NCBI GenBank assembly: GCA_036971475.1 | Contig: JBAIZL010000001.1 | Coordinates: 94,324,983 to 94,388,982, forward strand | Direction: 5' to 3' | Length of the DNA stretch: 64,000 nucleotides | Source of the DNA: Prosapia bicincta | Taxonomy: Eukaryota; Arthropoda; Insecta; Hemiptera; Cercopidae | Shown here: positions 58,320-64,000 of the stretch, one piece after another | Layout: the number at the start of each line of letters is the position of its first letter | Position numbering within the stretch: the stretch's first letter is position 1 | The notes under the pieces: generated by a model | Told to the model about the DNA's origin: nothing | Seen by the model: the letters and a program-made list of their open reading frames with translations, nothing else | Database searches by the model: none | Made by a program: the position numbers and the translations under genes

Positions 58320-59404
58320 TATTTATAGAGGTTTCGACCTAACTTTAGAGATTAGTTTCTTTTTCGTCAGCTATTAGGGATTAAACTATTGAACAGGTAT
58401 TGTGAGTTTTGTATAATTTATAAAAATATTTTCTGAGAACAATTTTATGAAGTCAGCAGCAAATTGTTTTTGTAGCGACGGACTATTTTTGTAAAATATT
58501 AGTGAATAAGTAATCACCATTGAGGTCAATTTTGCTGCTGAGTCTACCTTAACGAGCATAAATTATTATTATTATAGGCTACTTGTCGTTGGTCATCTTT
58601 AGTGAGACCCATTTTGTTATAGTCTACAGCGTAGAAATTAGGAAACCTATTTTAAAAAAAATATAAATTACTAAAGGAAGTGAAAACTGAAATTTTAATT
58701 TACCTTCAACGCAATGAAACGGGTTTGAAGTATTACAATGATATAAAATTAATGTAATTGGTATAAAATTATATATACGTTAAAATAAAAAAGTCGTGTA
58801 AAAATACTATTTCCTTTTACGTCAGTAATGACAATTTGAAAATAATTTCCTATTCTAATTTCCAAATTGGAAATGCCATCTCTATTAGAAGACCAGTTTC
58901 CCATTCAAGTTCCGGGTATTTTAAGGTCACTAAAGTTTATAATTTGCAAGTCATTTTTCTTTCGCAGATGGCATATTTACATCATTTCGCTCAGAACTAA
59001 ATTTCCTAAAAACTTTATTTAGAAATTTTATATTATGTTTATTTGTCATTGTACAAAGTCATTATCGTAAAAAAATTATAAACTGGGGTTTTATTGCAAA
59101 TTTATTTCCATTTGCCCCTCCCCCCCCCCTTATATAAAAACTACTAAAGCTATGATACTGGGTCCTGTTTTATTTCCTTTGATAGATAAAAACCATAAGA
59201 CACTGGCATTTATGCTCCTTAATTATTTTTTCAAAAATATCAGCCCTATTTTATTTCATGGGAAGAGTTGAAATCAGGGCGAGAACTTTCACTAATCATA
59301 AGTCGCTAACGAGTAATTTTCGGACCAATGTTTATGTGAACTTTTTTCTTCGATGTCGATGTTGGATTACCTCTTGAAATATTTATACCCGTTCGTGAGT
59401 AAGC
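58320..59404. other. AT-rich unassigned DNA
   Basis: Poly-C run near 59118. No gene or array seen. Confidence 0.45.
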
Positions 59405-60170
59405 TTGTATCAAAGTATAAATTTTTCAAAAAATAATAGGTCTATATAATTACATTTTTGCTTGAAAGTGTGTTGGTATTGTGGGACATTGTGAACATTA
59501 GTTTCGGTTAGTAAAGAAGAGTTTTCTCTAGAACTAATGAAAGATTTCCGGGAGAGAACTAGTAAAGCTGAGTAAAGACGGAAATAACAGAAGTTTGAAG
59601 AAGAACGTTGGCGAGGAGTGCCTGACTCACGTCTCGACCTCCTCGCCGGAAAGCTCCACTCCACATTTAGACCCTGTAGGGGGTATACAGTCCAGTTAGT
59701 GAAACCTCTGCCCCCACGAATCCAACCTCAAATTCGCGACTCCCGTCCGGGTGACTAGCGTCAGGTGGCACCAGAATGTAAGAGTCTTTCGACTTTATTA
59801 TAAGGCTTTGACTGGTCACCGGCCCGCCACAGGGACGAGACGAACTCCACGAGTGATAGCAGTTTGACCGTTCTTCCAGAACTACTCGGAACAAGTAGAA
59901 TCTTTCAAAAGGCCAGGTTTCAGTACCTCAATACACCGTCTGATTAGTTCAGCCCAGGCAGTGCAATTGGACCTTTATCCGCTTTCGGTTGGCCTTACCT
60001 AAGGGCCAGTCCCCAGACAAGGGGCATAGTCCTAGGAGGCATAACCCACCCCGTTAGACCTTGAAAGCTATTTTCGGGACATGTAGCTAAGTTAACTGAA
60101 TTAGGAGGGGTGGTTCTAACTTAGACCTCCAAAGGAAGATTTGATTTTGAAGATTAAATTTCACTTTACG
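59405..60170. other. GC-richer block, unassigned
   Basis: Base composition is clearly unlike its surroundings from about 59590 to 60130. Minus-strand frames (59410-59664 and 59667-59894) have no family I recognise. It could be an untranslated or terminal region of a retroelement, but no terminal repeats or target duplication were found. Confidence 0.35.
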
Positions 60171-60323
60171 CCATTCAAAAGATTAAAATTAGACACAAAA
60201 TGAGTTAGTTAAATTTAAATAAGTGAAATATCAGGGGTAGAGTCTAATACGTGTTTAGGAAATCAGGTTAAAGGCGTGCATGAAATAACAAGGTCTTACA
60301 GGCAAACTTAAAAATTCAATTTC

Positions 60324-60815
60324 ACAGACTACAATTCTATAAGGAAATGTTGAAGATATGGGTCTTCTGTTGCAGCGAATTCAATACAGACTACAATTCT
60401 ACAAGGAAATATTGAAGATATTACTCCTCTGTTGCAGCGAGTTGAATACAGACTACAATTCTACAAGGAAATGTTGAAGGTATGGGTCTTCTGTTGCACC
60501 GAGTTCATTATAGATTACAATTCCACAAGGAAGTGTTGAAGATATGGCTCCTTTGTTGCAGCGAGTTCATTACAGACTACGATTCTACAAAATGTTGAAG
60601 ATATGGCTCCTCTGTTGCCGCGAGTTTGTTATATACTACAATTCCACAAGGAAATGTTGAAGATATTACGCCTCTGTTGCAGCGAGTTCAATACAGACTA
60701 CAATTCTACAAGGAAATGTCGAAGAAATGGGTTTTCTGTTGCAGCGAGTTCATTACAGACTACAATTCTACAAGGAAATGTTGAAGATATGGCTCCTCTG
60801 TTACCACGCCAAGCC
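60324..60815. repeat. 62-bp tandem repeat, about eight units
   Basis: Units contain acagactacaattctacaag, gaaatgttgaagatatgg and ctcctctgttgcagcgagtt; starts at 60324, 60386, 60448 and so on. Few substitutions. Confidence 0.93.
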
Positions 60816-61189
60816 TAGCTCTGTACTTTGAAGTCTATTAAGGATATTCTATACGACGTTTACTCATAGGTCTAAGGTTACCGTCAACTTGTTTTGCTTA
60901 AAAAACTGTATTTAGGTTCTAATATTTGAACTTCCTTATGAGAGTAAAAAGTGTATGTAAATTTCTTACAAAACTAATCAACCTAATCAAATAATGTTTA
61001 GATGGAATGGATTAATAGAAAATGTTACTATTCTTCTGGGGTCAACCCAAAACCTTTCTCGCTGCGCCGGTGTGTTTAGGCAATTCTAAAAGGAAATCAG
61101 TAATACAAAGGGTCTACTAGGAAGCTACTGACCACATATGAAGAACAGGAAGAGCAACAGACATCTTAGTAGATCCAAAGGTATGGACC
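60816..61189. other. Unassigned spacer
   Basis: Nothing recognised. Confidence 0.5.
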
Positions 61190-61690
61190 ATGTTGCACAA
61201 ACTCTAATGACGTCGCAGGAGATACGTGACGCAAGTTGCCCCTCTTTGCGACCGATGTGGGCCATGGTATACGAGCACTAATGCCATCTCGTTAATGCCG
61301 CGGGAGATACGTGACGCTAAATGCCTCTCGTTGCGACAGCTTGGGCCATGTTATACGATCGCTAATACTGTCGCGTAGATGCTGCGGGAGATACGTGATG
61401 CTAGATGAGCCACATTATGAACGCTTTGGGCCATGTTATACGAGCGCTAATGCCGTTACGTTGATGCCGCAGGAGATACGTGACGCTAGATGAACCGCGT
61501 TGCGACCGCTTTGGGCCATGTTATACGAGCGCTAATGCCGTTAGGTTGATGCCTTAGGAGATACGTGACGCTAGATGAACCGCGTGGTGACCGCTTTGAG
61601 CCATGTTATACGATCGCTAATGCTGTCGCGTTGATGCTGCAGGAGATACGTGACGCTAGTTGACCACTTTGTTCCACACTATTTCGAAGA
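61190..61690 (-). repeat. Satellite A relative, inverted orientation, ~85-bp units
   Basis: About six units. Reverse-complemented, they read gcattagcgctcgtataaca, tggcccaaagcggtcgcaac and catctagcgtcacgtatc, matching satellite A at 10125-12574. The outer edge (61670-61745) matches the left edge of the first array, again inverted (acctacacaacccatctgaat, tagtgtggaaca). Confidence 0.88.
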
Positions 61691-62544
61691 TGGATGCGAT
61701 TCAGATGGGTTGTGTAGGTCTCTAACACATTTTACACCAATATGAAGACACTAAATTAATAATTGACAATTTTCGACTCGCAAACAGTCGTTTTATTTCT
61801 ATAAAATTATAAACTTCCCTTCTCAAATAAAAATATAAGAAATAATTTATCAACAGTCTTCAACATGTAGAAAGTTGATCTTGTATAGTTACGACAAATA
61901 ATTAATCATCTAGTTGTTGCAACAGTGGCGGCTCCAGCAGGTAGGCCCGGGCATACCCAACTTTTTCATAAAATCCTTCTTAATTGTAAACAATTTAAAG
62001 AGATAAATGATATAGTCTATATATGAGTTTAAAAAAGTACTCATATTATTATCACACAATTTAGAATGCACCAACAATAAAATAGCAAATAATCGATCTT
62101 TTCAACTAACACTTCACCTCGATTGGTCTATTACTACAATCAGTATCCGTGCAAAATTTAAACGTACATGGCCATCACAAAAGCCTCTAAAGCTTTTGAC
62201 AGGTCAATAACCAGTCACTGTCACTATAAACCCAACACTCAAATAATAAACTACTGTAAATTGGTTTTCAGCAAAGAGAGCTCTGTTTAACAAGCCAAGG
62301 TATTATTAACATTGTACGGCGGGGGCAGTTTTTCCTCAGCATAAATAAACTTTTCAGTATCAAACATGATATTTCACAAGTCACTGCTCAGTTCCAACTG
62401 AGTTAGCGTTGTTAGCGCTATGTATAGTTGGTTCGCGCTATGTACTGCGACGCTCAACGCCGGGTTAACACGGTCTCGCCGACGGCAATGTCGTTCTTAT
62501 AATTTGCTGCTTGGTAGTCTCATTGCCAGGTTGGGCCGACGCTG
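61691..62544. other. Edge sequence of satellite A relative and unassigned DNA
   Basis: 61776-61820 resembles 8960-9005 in the same orientation (gactcgcaaac then ttttattt and ttataaactt). No gene seen. Confidence 0.4.
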
Positions 62545-62595
62545 ACACGACGGCATCAACGTGACGGCATTAGCGCGCATATAACATGGCCCTAA
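62545..62595 (+). repeat. Single partial satellite A unit
   Basis: acggcattagcgcgcatataacatggccc matches the unit of the array at 61190-61690 but in the opposite orientation, so the two face each other about 0.9 kb apart. Confidence 0.6.
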
Positions 62596-63334
62596 GGTAA
62601 TAGAAATGACGTCGATAGTTAATAATTTTAAAATATAATACTACGATCTAGTTGAATGAATTTTTTTACAAATATTTGTTGTTTTTTAATAAAAGTTTAT
62701 TTGAACTTTACATAAATTTTGAATATTTTTGTATAGTTGTATATCTGTTGTGATTGATAGTAGTAAAACTGTGTAAATTAAATGTAATAATTTATTATAA
62801 ATTTAATGACTCATGTAAATGGACTGTGTAACTACACACAGAAATGTACACATTTTAAAACATAAGTTTTCTTCTTTAAATAGACTTGGGTAATTAGTGT
62901 TAGCCGATGATATTTTAAGTAAAATACATTGATTCCATTGTAAATGAATTGCTTAGAGTAAGATTTAGATTAGCATCGGAACCAAGGATGGGGTAACCAA
63001 GCGATTAGAAGGGTTTAAATTACCCATTAACAGGTTGAATATAATTTTTGTATAAACATAAATTAAATATGTTTGCAATAAAATAAACTTTTTTAAATAT
63101 TTCTAAAAGACATATACAATAATACAGTATGTACTACCTTATGTTTATAAAGACTGTATTAAACTTATAATAGTCGGGCGTTCGGTTTATTGTTTCTGTG
63201 CTCACTGGTTATTGCGTCTGTAAAAGCATTGTTTTGGTCTTTTAGAAGCTGTTTGTTTTTCATTATGAACTGCATTAAATCGCTAAATGACATCGGTATA
63301 ATCTGACATAAATTTGTATATTATTTTTACGGTA
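62596..63334. other. AT-rich unassigned DNA
   Basis: Nothing recognised. Confidence 0.5.
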
Positions 63335-64000
63335 CTGACAGTTAATAGAGACAGACGGTGAATAGAGACTGACGGTTGACAGAGACTGACGGTTAATGGA
63401 CACCGACGATTAATAGAGACTAACGGATAATAGGGACTGACGGTTAATAGAGACTGACTGTTCGTTAAGAGAGGCTGGCGGTTGATAGAGACTGACGTTT
63501 GATAGAGAATGACGCCTAAAATACTGTCGGTTAATGAAGAACGACGGTTACTACCCTGTGTCGAATAATAGAGACCGGCGGTTAGTAAAGATTGCCGGTT
63601 AATATAGAATAGCTGTTAACATCCTCTGTCGATTAATATAGAGCGACGGTTAATAGAGGCTGACGGTTGATAGAGATTGACGGTTGATAGAGACTGACGT
63701 TTGATAGAGAATGACGCCTAAAATACTGTCGGTTAATGAAGAACGACGGTTACTACCCTGTGTCGAATAATAGAGACCGGCGGTTAGTAAAGATTGCCGG
63801 TTAATATAGAATAGCTGTTAATATCCTCTGTCGATTAATATAGAGCGACGGTTAATAGAGGCTGACGGTTGATAGAGATTGACGGTTGATAGAGACTGAC
63901 GTTTAATAGAGACCAACGGTTAATGCAAACTGACGGATAATAGAGATTGACGGCTAATAAAGACCTACTGTTAATAAAGACTGACGGTGAATAGACTTTG
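63335..64000. repeat. ~20-bp minisatellite with 202-bp higher-order period
   Basis: Basic unit gactgacggttaatagaga with variants. A 202-bp block containing atgacgcctaaaatactgtc and ctaccctgtgtcgaataata occurs twice (63491 and 63693 phase). It runs off the right window edge. Confidence 0.92.

Noticed and set aside
61927..61960. cagtggcggctccagcagg as a hAT terminus
   Set aside because: It resembles a known type of hAT end, but no matching inverted end or 8-bp duplication was found downstream in the window.

Overview
This window reads as repeat-rich, AT-rich nuclear DNA from an animal, most likely an arthropod and perhaps an insect. That placement is inference. It rests on the mix of jockey-type non-LTR retrotransposons, ZBED5-like and GTF2IRD2-like hAT transposons, a Tigger/pogo element, piggyBac-type TTAA-flanked elements and a GIY-YIG Penelope-like element. 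I recognised no intact host protein-coding gene, tRNA or rRNA. Every protein homology I can defend belongs to a mobile element, and almost all are broken.

Layout. 1-1169: a minus-strand remnant of a multicopy arthropod gene family whose downstream part has become a 183-bp (61-codon) tandem repeat. 2277-5308: two short hAT elements and two piggyBac-like elements. 5993-7703: a Tigger/pogo element with a decayed transposase. 8195-9886: a 218-bp exact duplication and a weak hAT-like element. 10125-19787: a ~92-bp satellite (family A) split by a 7-kb composite hAT that itself carries three nested non-LTR insertions. 19788-21180: a 123-bp minisatellite split by another hAT. 24190-28865: a 144-bp array split by a small TA-flanked MITE. 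29905-31770: a 50/101/200-bp hierarchical array. 32060-32365: CT microsatellite. 34560-35318: second copy of the hAT seen at 20340. 35985-41592: a ~121-bp array with a 728-bp higher-order duplication. 43915-44330, 50008-50640, 52060-55890, 60324-60815, 61190-61690 and 63335-64000: further tandem arrays. About one third of the window is tandem repeat, in a dozen unrelated families.

The most interesting content is a dispersed family of fold-back elements (33.7-58.3 kb, possibly also 29.7 kb) carrying hammerhead-ribozyme-like motifs. A Penelope-like element (44328-45520, with a decayed reverse transcriptase and GIY-YIG endonuclease) carries the same motif in its flank. The motif is CTGANGA, one nucleotide, a hairpin, GAA, a self-complementary 6-8-mer beginning with A and ending with T, one A/C/T, then a strand pairing with the sequence before CTGANGA. 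Hairpin sequences differ between elements while pairing is kept. At least three elements show target duplications and a one-sided 32-35-nt tail outside the inverted repeat, and one (57856-58236) has a perfect 172-bp inverted repeat and sits inside an older family member. This looks like a small non-autonomous ribozyme-bearing retroelement family mobilised by Penelope-like machinery. The mobilisation step is inference.
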